The notes under the pieces: generated by a model | Databases searched by the model: none | What the model saw: only the letters and a program-made list of their open reading frames with translations | Told to the model about the DNA's origin: nothing | DNA from: Laetiporus sulphureus 93-53 | Lineage: Eukaryota > Basidiomycota > Agaricomycetes > Polyporales > Laetiporaceae | Reading direction: 5' to 3' | Length of the DNA stretch: 40,166 bases | NCBI RefSeq assembly: GCF_001632365.1 | Contig: NW_024468544.1 | Span: 355,797 to 395,962, forward strand | Position numbers and translations under genes: made by a program | In this document: positions 23,957 through 34,662 of the stretch, in pieces | Numbering within the stretch: the stretch's first letter is position 1 | How the letters are laid out: each line of letters starts with the position of its first letter

Positions 23957-24808
23957 GATGGGATTGGGGTGGAGAGGAGGCGAGGAATTGTGTGTAAAGA
24001 GTATTGTTCACTTTACCACGTGTTCACTTTCCCTCGGTTGTTGTCACAGCAGACACACTGCAGGCATGAAGGCATTTATTCCCGCTGCAAATGCACTGAA
24101 AATGTGTTCTAAAGTGTGACCTATGCAACACTATGCCCTAATTAAGCAACTTTATTTCCCAAACAGGCAGTCAATTACCATTTCGTGTCATTAAGTAACG
24201 GTCGCAAATGCTTTCATGTCTGCGGTGACACGGCAGACATGAGCCAATTTACGAATATAGAAAATCGCGTGCGAATGTCGACTGATTTCTTACACACGTG
24301 ACAAACATTTGCAAATATGGCACTTCAAATTGAAAGTTTTTCATTTGCAATCACAATGCTACGGAAACATATGAAGTCCCACATTCTAAAAATGGGAAGT
24401 GATATGTGCAACAATATTCGCGATTTGGATTTCGACCTGTTCGAAATTATGCTTACAATGGTTAACAATGCGATTGGATACAACATGGTGCCAAATTTAG
24501 GCTTTCATAATTTTAAATTTAGTGACATCCGGACGTCCAATGGTATTGGGCGCCTAGCCGTTCACCTAAGTCGGGCTTCAAAGCAGCCTGTCACAAGGTT
24601 TCGCATGCACACATATAAAAATATATTTATTTTGAGCTTTGCAATGTTCAGAGGAGGATTCATCGTGAGTAGCATTTAGTGACCACAATGGTCGGCACTT
24701 CAGATCATCACTGAGCCAAAATAATATGCAATTCAACACAATTCAATGCAATGCTATCGTATATTCGAAGCGAGGATCAACAAGAAGATGTATACAAAGA
24801 TGTTGCTG
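23957..24808. other. AT-rich intergenic sequence
   Basis: No supported gene. A 120-codon plus frame at 24317-24679 lies in AT-rich sequence with no recognisable domain or splice context and is treated as chance. Confidence 0.5.
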
Positions 24809-26289
24809 CTAGAGATGCTGCTTAACATGGCGATCCATACTTTCAGGCTGACACAGGGGAATAACGGGCATTCTGCCGAATTGCTGGTGGAAAGACTTGC
24901 AATAGAAGGTAATTACCTTCCCTTCGTAGTCTGAGAGGTCCATCGCCAGAGCAAGCCACTGTTCCTCACTGATTTCTTCCCCTCCTGGCCAATCTCGCAT
25001 GATCTCCGCCCACTTAAGTACTGCTTCCTGCCGCACATGCCAGTCTGAACTCATAAGCTTGTCGACAAGACCTGCACGCTGCCACATCAGTCAGAGTTGC
25101 TGCTTATCTGACCAAATCGTACGGATAGCCTTGTCGCGTGCATCAGCCATCCTCAACATATCATCTTTCAGATAGTGTATCAGCGCCAGCACGCGATCTG
25201 CGTTGAGCAATTTCAGCTGAAATGAGAGCAAACACAGCTCCCACGTGACTTCTGCTCGCAAGGGGAATTCTCCTGCATGCACAAGAGTGATCGACTCGTC
25301 GCCCCACAATGGCTTCATATCCTCGGTATATGGGGTGAAGCCATCCTCGAGAGTGAATCGAACAGCGATGTTAACACGTTCTGCTTGTAGTCTCTGGTGG
25401 CTTCCTCTGTCCGCACCATCTGCCTCACATCGTCTGTTCCCTAGCATATTCTCCATATGTGCGTCTAGCGGCTTAGGCAGACGCGCGATGTCATCCGGGG
25501 AGAAGTGGGTCATCACATCTGCAGGTAACAGTTGGAGAGGTGCTGTGTATGACCCTACGAGTGCAGTTCACCATCGTTGTGTGGTCATGAGCACACGACC
25601 ATCAGCAGTAGGGTGTATGGCTTGCGAGATGCACCAATCTCGAAGGCGCACCCAATGATAGATCTGTTTGCTTACGACGTCATCAGAACCAGCATAGAAG
25701 AGCTGCGGCAGTGACAATGGGTACAACTGAGGCATGTTCGTCACTTGCCTGCACTCTGCGGTCAGCTCTAGATCTTCGACGATTTTGTGCCAATGCCAAG
25801 TCGGTGACGGCATCCATCCTGACACTGAGAGCCGCTGAAAGACTTGGATTGTGCGAGTGGGCGCCGATCCTGAGGGACCTGGCTTCGGAGCATGTGACTG
25901 AGCGAGGTGAGAAGCAGGGAGGTTTTGAATTTCTGGCACACCTGTCAGACACGCTGTTAGTAGTATGACCCATCGAGAGTAACGGTAATGTCTGCACCAT
26001 CCCGGATGACAATTTGATGACTTGTGCCCGACTGTCGTGGTGGCGCATCTCGCTTAGACCTGGCCAGCACACTGTCCCGGGCAGTCTTTCTATACTTAGT
26101 GACATGGCTGGCTGGCTGGCTACCCTCACCTTGTCCTTCATCCTTCACTGGTGCACCTCTCAGAGGCTCTTCCTCCTTCACTGGTGCACCTCACAGAGGC
26201 TTTTCCTCCCACACTGGTCTTCTTGGTGGCTGGTCGAGCATGAACCGGTGCAGCTGCCAAGTTGGGTCATTTTGCAAGAGATCGTACAT
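24809..26289 (-). pseudogene. Hypothetical protein of a family seen in agaricomycetes, several internal stops
   Basis: The style resembles a dispersed hypothetical-protein family of mushroom genomes, but I cannot name a function. The model starts at ATG 26289 (MYDLLQNDPTWQLHRFML) and has one 56-nt intron (25997-25942) with a TACTAAC branch site. It then stays in a single frame to a TAG at 24811-24809. Two 11-codon repeats (PLRGAPVKDEG-like) lie near the start. The middle has a tryptophan-rich segment (YHWVRLRDW, TTQRW), and the end has DWHVRQEAVLKWAEIM and FHQQFGRMPVIPLC. In-frame TGA codons at 26193-26191, 25570-25568 and 25093-25091 interrupt it; the last two are readily explained by CGA to TGA. 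The final TAG could be a fourth. The 3' LTR of copy B ends only about 160 bp upstream of the ATG in the same orientation. Confidence 0.65.
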
Positions 26290-26450
26290 GGCGGTCTGGC
26301 TGTAAAGAGGCGCTGGCTGAGACCATCAGCCGTGCACCATTTCCAGCTCTTCGCTGAAACAGGTGCAGCAATCGATCCAGTCAGAAGCCTTGATGATCAC
26401 TGTGTGGTTGGTGAGCGAGTATCCAGGCCATATGTACCACACAGGGACAC

Positions 26451-27155
26451 TGTCACAGCGACGCTGGACAAGAGATCAAAAAGACTATAAAAGAACGGTC
26501 ACGTGAAATGTGCCACCCTGATCCCCCTGATCCCTAAAGGTGGCTAAAGAGCCTAACACTCACACTCACTAGCTGTGTAGCAAGTGTCTGGAGAGATGAT
26601 AAAAATATAATGGAGCTTGGAAAGCTCAGTGGTCGACTGGTAGTAGACGAGGAGAAACAATCTGAGGTTTCGTCCTCTACATGCTGGTCTTATATACACA
26701 TACAGCAGGCTATCTTACCTAAGCAACCTATCTACAGGTATAAGCTAATGGCCATACATGAAACAATGGAATGTCCAGAAGTAGAACAATAAGTGAGAAG
26801 ATCGATGGCTGTCGCAGCAACGTGTGTGAACATCATGCCTATCTTGGTTTTCCTTTGTTCTCTGGTGTGAACATTGTGCCTATCTGGACTTCTGGCTAAA
26901 CTAATAGAAAGTGGAAGGCCGATGCATAACAATAGTCCTTGTTCTCTTTGTTCCTAAATGGGTGCCTCTATTGTATCCTGGAATAGACAGATCCGACCGT
27001 ATCATCCACGGGTCTGGACCATAACATGTGATGTAGACTATCACCTGATCCCTACGCATCATGTCTGTGGCTGAGTGGCGTGGGATATTGGTGAAGCACG
27101 TGATCTGTGGCGTGAGTAAAGTCACATGGGGACTTTGTGACAAAAATCTGTGACA
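26451..27155 (-). repeat. 3' LTR of copy B (705 bp)
   Basis: Bounded by TGTCAC and GTGACA like the other family LTRs. Its outer (3') 150-200 bp, read on the plus strand from 26451, differ much more from the 5' LTR of the same element than that LTR differs from copy A. Confidence 0.92.
26653..26696 (-). promoter_or_regulatory. LTR promoter in the 3' LTR of copy B
   Basis: The TATA box (TATATAAG on the minus strand, 26696-26689) is followed 31 nt later by the 13-nt R start (26665-26653). Transcription from here would leave the element and enter the gene starting at 26289, which has the same orientation. Confidence 0.6.
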
Positions 27156-27168
27156 CTATCCCCCTCTC
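27156..27168 (-). other. Polypurine tract of copy B
   Basis: On the element strand GAGAGGGGGATAG directly precedes the 3' LTR. It lies just after the pol stop codon at 27176-27174. Confidence 0.75.
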
Positions 27169-27173
27169 AAGGC

Positions 27174-30100
27174 TCATCGTCCCGTAGAGCCAAAACCTTT
27201 GTCTCCTCATGCATGCTGATCTCTCAACAGCCCCTTGTTATCAAATGCTATGCCTTCAGCATATGCTTCAAAGATTATTTAAGCAATTCGGTCACCAATT
27301 TTGACTTCGAAGGGATGGTCTGAGTGATTGATCATTACAACTTTGAGTTCTCCAGTATAGTCTGGGTCGACAATGCTGGCTCCAATGTCTATTCCCCATT
27401 GTGCAGAAAGGCCACTTCATGGGGCAATTCTAGTGTACGTGCTGACTGGAGGCTCGAGTGTGAGTCCAGTCCCTACAGTTGCACATGAATGAGGTGGGAT
27501 TGTGTGAGTTTCAGCAGCGCAGATGTCCCATCCGGCTGCGTTCTCTGATTCTTTAGTGGGAGCTTTGGCAGAGTTAGTCATGCAATGGTATACAAAGAAC
27601 TCTTCATCATCTTCTTGACCAGTGAAAGTTATTCGGTGTGTGCTTTTGGGAGCGATTTCATACGAGGATAATTCGAAGCATTTTCCACCATATGCAATGA
27701 CCCTGATTGGTGCTTTTGCAGTGTCCAGGTGCTGTTGGTGGAATTCTTGAAGAAGCTTTTCGGTGTTGGTGAGATTTGTTCGGGGTTCCCATGTATCGTC
27801 GGAATGGTCGTAGCCTTTCCATTTGACGAGGTATTGGACCCTTCCCCTCACGACCTTAGAGTCTAGGATTTCTTCAACTTCAAATTCTGGTTCTCCTTCG
27901 ATTTCTATAGCTGGGGGCTTTGGGGGTTCACGGTTTGTGACCGTGTCTTGGTGGTACATAACCAACTTGCTAGCATGAAAGACCAGATGGACCTTCATTT
28001 GCTTAGGCAATTCTAGTCTGAATGTGACTGGTCCTAGCTTCTGAAGTACTTTGTAAGGTCCGAAGTTTTGTGTGCCTAGCTTTGCAGATTTGACTTTTAC
28101 TCTGAGATCTTTCCCTTTGAGTAGTATTAGGTCTCCGACTTTGAATGGGACTTCTCCCTTTTTCTCGTCAAAGTACCATTTCATCCGTGAAGCTGAAACT
28201 TCCAATGCTGCCTTTGCCTGTTCTTGTGCCTCGGAGCGGTGGGCGAATAAGTGTTCCAATGAAGGGTGACGTATTGATTCGTGTACGTCAGGTGCCATTT
28301 TTGGATGCCGGCCATATTCAACGAAGAATGGGGAAAGTGCGGTGGACTCATGGGTCTGATTATTGTATGAGAATTCTGCTGTTGGCAGATAGTAGACCCA
28401 ATCATTCTGTCTGTGGTTACAGTACATTCGTAGGTACTGTTTCAACACCTGATTAACCCTTTCTGTTTGACCGTCTGTTTGGGGGTGATACGCTGTAGAC
28501 ATTGTAGACTTTACACCGAGCTTCTGGCAAAACTCCTAGAATAGTTTGTTCACGAATTGAGTACCTCTGTCTAAGATGATTTGGTGAGGTAATCCGTGGA
28601 GTTTGAAGACTTTGTTATAGAATACGTTAGCGACTTGCGACGAGGTAACTGTATCGTCTGTCACATAAAAGTGCGCTCGTTTCATGAGTCTGTCTACGAT
28701 GACAAGTATTGCCGTCTTCTTTTCTCCCCTAAAGTCCATGGCTGGAGGAAGTTGAGTGATGAGATCTATGGTGATGATCTCCCATGGTCCTCCTGGTACA
28801 TCATTGGGTTGTAGTAGTCCGTATGGTTTTTCTCTTGAGTACTTATTGTGTTGACAACTGTCGCAACCTTGTACATATTTCTTAACCATTACAGACATTC
28901 CTGGCCACCAATAGTTCCGAGTAATGAGCTCCAAGGTCTTGAACCTGCCTGGATGTCTGGCTGGTAATGTGTTGTGATGGAGCTTTATTAGGTCAAGGCA
29001 TAGCTGTTGATCCTTGAGGACATAAACCTTTCCACGATGGAGCAGCAGTCCGTGCTCGAAGTTCCATTCTGCGAGGTTTTTCCTAAATTTGCGCTGTCCT
29101 GTAGCCAAAAGTGCACGATAATCCTTGGTCATCATGTCATCTGTAAGTGCCTTCTTGATCCTTTCCAGTAGTTGAGCATCATCAACTTCAGATGCGTGAG
29201 CAGGTTGAATCGCATTGATAGTGACAAATTCAGGTTTTAACAGCATTTGGTTCGAATTGTCGCTGTCCACCCCCCTCTCATGGTCTGGCCTCCTGGACAG
29301 AGGATCAGCACGTAGCATAGTCTTTCCAGGTCGGTGACTAAGTACAAAATTGAATCGTGTGAGGAATAATGCCCAGCGCACTTGGCGTCGGGATAACTTC
29401 TGTGCCTGGTGGAAGTATGTTAGGTTGAGATGATCTGACCAAATCTCAATGGGTTCTGGATGTCCTTCTAGATAGTGCTGGTGTTCTTCTAGTGCCCGAA
29501 TGATTGCAAGCATCTCCTTGTCATAAATCTCGTAATTTCTCTCATGTTTGTTGAGTGATTTGGAGTAGTATGTGACTGGATGCCATAGCTTGTCGTCTCC
29601 CAGCTGTTCGAGTACTGCCCCTGTTGCATAGTCTGAGGAATCAGTTTCTAGGCAGTATGGTGCAGTGTCATTGGGGAGTTGTAAGATCAGGGCTGATGTA
29701 AACGCTGTTTTGAGTGCACTGAAGGCTTGGTCTTGCTCTTCCTTCCATTGCCAGGGCACGTCCTTACAGGTGAGAAGCATTAAAGGTCATGCGAGTTTTG
29801 CAAAGTCCTTTATAAATCGCCTGTAGAAATTTGCGAATCCTAAAAAGGCCTGTACTTGTTTAACCTTAGTAGGTGCTGGCCAGCCAAGAACTCCTTCGAT
29901 TTTAGCAGGGTCCATCTGTACCGAGTTCTTGCTGATAATCATGCCAAGATACTCGATTGAGGACTGTTCAAAGAAGCATTTCTCCAGTTTGGCATACAAG
30001 TCATTGTCCTGGAGGCGCTGTAGAACTGCTTTTACTAATCGTCGGTGTTCTTCGAGATCATTCGTGAAGATGAGGATGTCGTCTAGGTAGACTACCACTT

Positions 30101-31421
30101 TTTCCATGCGAATCAAGTCTTCGAGGACTGTGTTCATCATTGTTTGGAAAGTGCTAGGAGTGTTGCAGAAACCGAAGTACATTACTGTGGGTTCAAAGAG
30201 GCCACGATGCATAATGAAGGCAGCTTTTTCTTCGACCCCCTCCCTAATCCTTATGTTGTTGAACCCCCATCTCAGATCAAGCTTTGTAAAGATGCTAGCT
30301 TGTGAGAGTCTATCGATAAGGTCCGAAATGCGTGGGATTGGGAACTTGTTTTTCTTGATTACTGCGTTGAGGTTCCTGTAGTCTTGTACTAACCTCAGTG
30401 AGCCATCTTTCTTTTTAACGAAGAAGATGGGTCCTGCTGTCAGACTCCTTGATCTCTTAATGTATCCCTTGGCTAACTCTTGGTCTATCCACGTGTCGAG
30501 CGAATTCCTTTCCTGTAGGTTCATAGGATATAACTTTGCTGGGCGTGGTAATGATGCCTCTGGAACAAGTTCGATTGGATGATCGTAGGGCTTTCTTGTG
30601 GGCATTCATTCTGACTGCTTCTTGGAGAACACATCGCCATACTCGTGGAAGTGTTTGGGGACATAGGCTGACCAGTAGTCTTTGTCCTGTTCTTCTTTTT
30701 GCAGCACTCTATCCTGATTCCTCTTGGTGTCAAGACCCATGATAAGTGATGCTACAGCCTGTGCATCAGGGTCTTCTGATAATGACACCCATCTAATGAA
30801 GCTGTCCATGTCATTCCAGTTGTCATCTAACTCCTGGGAACCGACGAACTCCATCAGATCTTCGATGTGGGGAATGTTTGTGTCTTCCAGGTCCTTCTCC
30901 TGGATTGCTACCTGTGAGGGTGTGCATCTTTGTGGGCACCGGGTGAAATCGACTGTGAGTTTTCCCCAATCCACTTCGGGATTATGCTCCTTAAGGAAAC
31001 TCATGCCTAGTATAACGTCTTTATGTCCTATATCGGTGACCAAAAGGCTTTGCCTGCTTGTGTGGTTTCCGATGGTTATACTTAGAAGAACCCTTTTCTT
31101 AATGGTTTCACCCTTGTTATGAGATGCATCTGCATTGTACACCCTGATCTCCTTCTCAAGTGAGATTGTAGCGAGATTCAACTGATCACCCAGCCGTGGG
31201 TTGATGTAGCAAGAATATGCTTCTGAATCAAGGAGCGCCTCAGTCTGGACTTCCCTTACTCCCTGTTTGAGGTGAACAGGTAAATCGATCACGTGCTTTG
31301 ACAAACCAGTAGATGTGATGTATAAAAAACTTGATACTGGTACATGCGAGAGCGAGTAGGTACTATTACAATGTCTATGGGAACTCTGGCCAGACCTCAG
31401 AGAACTCGCTGAAGAAAATCC
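27174..31421 (-). pseudogene. pol: Gypsy pol of copy B: protease, RT, RNase H, integrase, chromodomain, dUTPase; six in-frame stops
   Basis: One frame runs from 31421 to the stop at 27176-27174, in -1 register to gag and overlapping its end. The protease has ALLDSEAYSCYI, where the DSG active-site glycine is Glu, and ILGMSFLKEHNPEVDW. RT has the catalytic VVVYLDDILIF. RNase H has ETDSSDYATGAVL. Integrase has the HHCC finger and the DDE parts DRGTQF and [13 protein letters not shown]. The chromodomain has [17 protein letters not shown]. The dUTPase follows in the same frame ([34 protein letters not shown]). Stops are TGA 30608-30606, TGA 29789-29787, TAG 28538-28536, TGA 27419-27417 (at the Arg of dUTPase motif 2), TAA 27281-27279 and TGA 27209-27207. 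Copy A has CGA and CAG at the second and third of these, so they are C-to-T mutations. Confidence 0.93.
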
Positions 31422-33025
31422 TTATCATCTTCTTCCTCCGTGATCCTAGCTGCTTCGACAGCTGGTTCCGGTTCTGCCTCCTTTTCCTTTCCCTTCACAT
31501 CGTAGCTGGCAATGAAAGCACGGACTGCTTCGTATCTTGCCTTGCTGTCGTCGGAGATGTCTGAGGCTGTGTTTGAAGAAATTGCCCTTGTTGCTTGGCC
31601 CCGCTTTGGCATTTCGAATTTGCCTTTGTACTTGGGGTCAGGGCATCGCTGTTTAAAAACGAAGGTGTGTTTCCCACATCTTACACACAGCTTCTTCTCC
31701 AGCCATCCTTCTTGCTCCTTGGTGAGGGTGGATACTCGATCTACGACCATTGCGTTGGGGTCTTTCGGGGTCCGTGGTGTCGATGATGATGATGTCGTTA
31801 CTGTTCCGTGCTGTCCTGCCTTATCGGCCCTGAACTTGGACTCCAGTTGAAGGCACAGGTCGAGGTATTCCGGCTATGTGATGGGGTCAGAAATTCTTAG
31901 ACTGTCTCGTGTGACCATTGCCTGGTGTACGTCCTTGCTTCGATGTTCAGCAATGTAACTGATGAGTGCAGTGTGCCCTAAGTTGGTCTTAGTGGCCCAT
32001 TGACGGAACTGTTCTGTGAAGGATACCATCGTAGGATACGTCTTGCTGCAGATATCCTTCAGATGCTGCTGCGCATCCTTGTCCGGGTCGAGGGTCCTGT
32101 AGTTTACTTTGAGGATGTCGACGAAGTCTTCCCATGTGCCAAGTGCTTGCTGTGCTGCTGCCTTGGTTGCATATTCTGACATGTATGTGAATGCACCACC
32201 TTCCAAATGTAGCAGGGCCGTGGTAATCTTGTGTTCGTCGTCGTTGATCTCATTCCACCACATCCATATACCGAGTTGTTGAAGCCAGTCCTCCAGACTT
32301 CCTTTGCCTGAGTAGTGTGGAGGTTCAGCAATTTTGATGTGTGGCTTGTGCGATTGGACCGTGCCAGATGTTTGACCTTGCATCGTAGTGACGCCGCTTG
32401 CTTTGAGCGAAGCTAGCTCGTGCTGCAGCTTAACGTTAGCTGCCTTGATCTCCATCATTTCTTTGCCTGTGTCAAGCATTGCCGCCTGGGTTCCCGTGAG
32501 CTCATCATTTAAAACCGCCATATGCGCATCTTGCGCGAGGATCCTATCTTTAAGCTTCCTGATCTCTGTCTGGAGAACTGCCTCCTTAAGTCGGTGTTCG
32601 CTCTTGTTGTTTTGGATCTGCGATTCAAAAGCTTTCTTGTGCTCGTACATCTTGTTTCCAAGCACATTGTAGACCTTGGCAATTTCAGTAGTGACCGTGA
32701 GCTTCATTGCGACGATTACCCATTCGCGTATGTGGTTCGGGACTTCTCCGGGAGCGGACTGTCTGAGAGCATCTTCTAGGTGCTCGAATTGGTGCTCATC
32801 AAACTCCCAGATGGGTGGGACATAGGCTGGTACAAGTGATGGTGTCGGAGATGCTGGTCCTCTGACTTGTGACGCAGAATCCTGCGGTCCTAGTGCAGGT
32901 TCGGGTGAATTGTGCTGCGAGGCGCGTGGGGTACTTCCGTCATGTGCTGAATCGACGTTTGTATGAAGAATGTCATTCATTCGTTGCCTGAATGTGGATG
33001 CATGCGCACGATCGGTTCCTTCCAT
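31397..33025 (-). pseudogene. gag: Gag of copy B with one in-frame TAG
   Basis: The structural capsid protein starts at ATG 33025 (MEGTDRAHASTFRQRMNDI). A low-complexity region and a long coiled coil (KEAVLQTEIRKLKDRILAQ) come first. A retrotransposon gag domain follows (HYSGKGSLEDWLQQLG, YRTLDPDKDAQQHL, SFTEQFRQWA). A TAG at 31876-31874 (context DPIT then PEYLDL) interrupts it, and the frame continues to the TGA at 31399-31397. A knuckle-like CVRCGKHTFVFKQRC near the C-terminus is spaced unlike a standard CCHC. The TAG is best read as a mutated CAG. Pol opens in the -1 frame and overlaps the last 25 nt of gag. No classical slippery heptamer was obvious in the overlap. Confidence 0.9.
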
Positions 33026-33925
33026 TGTGATATAGATGTAGGTAAACTAATTGAAAATAAAGCCTAGGTACTGCTTGTCCTTGACTTTCCCAATCTCCCT
33101 GACGATCTCGTCTAACCTCTGCTGCTTTCCTATCTCCTTGAAGTTGATCTTGCCTATTTCTAGGCAGCACGTGTTGATGACCTATTTGTCGACGAAGGTG
33201 TATTCGCGAGTCTCTGTGTAAAGGTCTGCGCAGACTTTGTCTAACTCCGATGTGAGGAGTTGTACCTTCTTTCGTTTGTCCTGATCAATTCTCTCTCAGA
33301 ATGCTCCTAATATCGACTGTAGCCTGAAGCAGGTAGCTGAGACCTGCTTCTTGAGTGTTTCGATGTGGAGGGTGGGTCTGACTTTGGACGGAAGAGGGCA
33401 AATGAATCGTGCATGTGTGTTGACTTTAACAAAGTTGGGAAGAGGTCGCACTGGCTGTGGAGCAACAATGATGGGGGGAACGGCGTTGGAGGTGATGATC
33501 TCTGGGGGTGGTCTTGGCCTTCGACCGCCTATAGTGAGGCGTCCTTTTCTGGGCTTGTAGCGTTCGAGCGAGGGTGTGTGACTGCGAGGTCGGCGGATGA
33601 TGCCTTGGACTCTGATATGCGTAGTGTCAACTACTCTGGCCGCTGCACGCTGTCTGTCTGTAGAAGATGCGCCTAAGGATGCTAGAGTGAGAAGTCTTCC
33701 TCGCTCTTTGTTGGTCTCGAGGCGTTTGTAGCCGGCGTAAGGGTCTTCTGCCTTGGTGGCCTTGCGCTTTGCTGCCTTGGGCTGCTCAGTGTCTTGCTGA
33801 GGCTCACGCCTGGTAGAAGTTGAGTTGAAATGTGTGTCAAAAAAACCGCACGCTACGGCTGAAACTGCTTGCACTGAAAATATGCGGCTGCTTGTGTTAA
33901 ACACTAAGCAGGGGCGCAGAAAATG
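33026..33925 (-). pseudogene. Leader ORF upstream of gag, in gag frame, no ATG, three stops
   Basis: Between the primer-binding site and the gag ATG, about 300 codons are open in the gag frame except for TGA 33298-33296, TAG 33184-33182 and TAG 33049-33047. The reading looks protein-like: a basic region (KAAKRKATKAEDPYAGYKRL), a proline/arginine-rich stretch (RRPRPPPEII) and a helical end (FKEIGKQQRLDEIVREIGKV). There is no in-frame ATG in the long first segment. All three stops could come from CGA or CAG by C-to-T change. It may be an N-terminal extension of Gag, a separate leader protein, or a captured fragment. Confidence 0.55.
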
Positions 33926-33938
33926 TCAGATTGTTTCT
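33926..33938 (-). other. Self-complementary primer-binding site of copy B
   Basis: Starting two bases inside the 5' LTR, the element strand reads AGAAACAATCTGA. This 13-mer is the exact complement of TCAGATTGTTTCT, which occurs in the LTRs 31-32 nt after the TATA box. The site does not begin with the usual TGG of a tRNA-primed element. It matches the self-priming layout known from Tf1 of fission yeast and related chromoviruses. Confidence 0.78.
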
Positions 33939-33940
33939 AA

Positions 33941-34662
33941 TGTCACGGTAACACCAGACAAGAGATCAAAAAGACTAAAAAGGGACAGTCACGTGGAACG
34001 TGCCACCCTGATCCCCCTGATCCCAAAGGTATCCCCCTGAACCCTATGTGGCGCAAGAGCCTGTTGACTTACTGGTCGATGTGGCAGACGCAGGAAAGGG
34101 TGAGAGATATATGAAGGAGCTGGTGAGCTCAGTGAGTGCTACAGGTAGTAGACGAGGAGAAACAATCTGAAGTTTCGTCCTCTACATGGCTGGTCTTATA
34201 TACACGTACAGCGGGCTATCTTACCTAAGCTACCTATCTATGGGTATAAGCAAATGGCCGTACATGGGACAATAGGATGTCCGGAAGTAGAACAATAAGT
34301 GGGAAGATCGATGGTTGCCGCAGTAATGCGTGTGCACATCGTGCCTATCTTGGTTTCCCTTTTGTTCTCTGGTGTGAACATTGTGCCTATCCAGGCTTCT
34401 GGCTAAACTAATAGGAAGCGGAAGGCCGATGTATAACAATAGTTCTTGTTCCCTTTGTTCCCAAATGGGTGCCTCTATTGTGTCCTGAAATAGACAGGTC
34501 CGACTGTATCATCTACGGGTCTGGACCATAACATGTGATATGGACTATCACCTGATCTCTACGCGTCACGTCTGTGGCTGAGTGGCGTGAGATATTGGTA
34601 AAGCATGTGATCTGTGGTGTGAGCAAAGTCACGTGTGGACTTTGTGGTAAAAATCTGTGACA
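33941..34662 (-). repeat. 5' LTR of copy B (722 bp)
   Basis: Bounded by TGTCAC and GTGACA, same length as the copy A LTR and visibly closer to it than to the 3' LTR of its own element. It contains CACGTG at 33990 and 34630. Confidence 0.93.
34158..34202 (-). promoter_or_regulatory. 5' LTR promoter of copy B
   Basis: TATATAAG on the minus strand (34202-34195) is followed by the R start TCAGATTGTTTCT (34170-34158). The 32-nt spacing supports transcription start at or near the first base of the 13-mer, whose complement forms the primer-binding site. Confidence 0.7.

Larger units (their letters stand above)
26451..34662 (-). mobile_element. Ty3/Gypsy chromovirus copy B, near full length
   Basis: The element spans 8212 bp on the minus strand: 5' LTR (34662-33941), self-complementary primer-binding site, leader ORF, gag, pol with protease, RT, RNase H, integrase, chromodomain and dUTPase, polypurine tract, and 3' LTR (27155-26451). 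It is the same family as copy A. It carries about ten in-frame stop codons, so it is not autonomous. Flanking bases (GACAC on the left, ATAAG on the right) do not form a target duplication. The two LTRs differ in length (705 and 722 bp) and are clearly diverged, which suggests recombination between two elements. Confidence 0.95.

Noticed and set aside
24317..24679. 120-codon plus-strand ORF starting with ATG
   Set aside because: It lies in AT-rich intergenic DNA, has no recognisable domain, no splice context and no neighbouring coding signal; chance is enough.
27417..33904. TGA/TAG as recoded sense codons (alternative genetic code)
   Set aside because: Copy A has CGA and CAG at matching positions and other genes end normally at these codons, so mutation is the simpler explanation.
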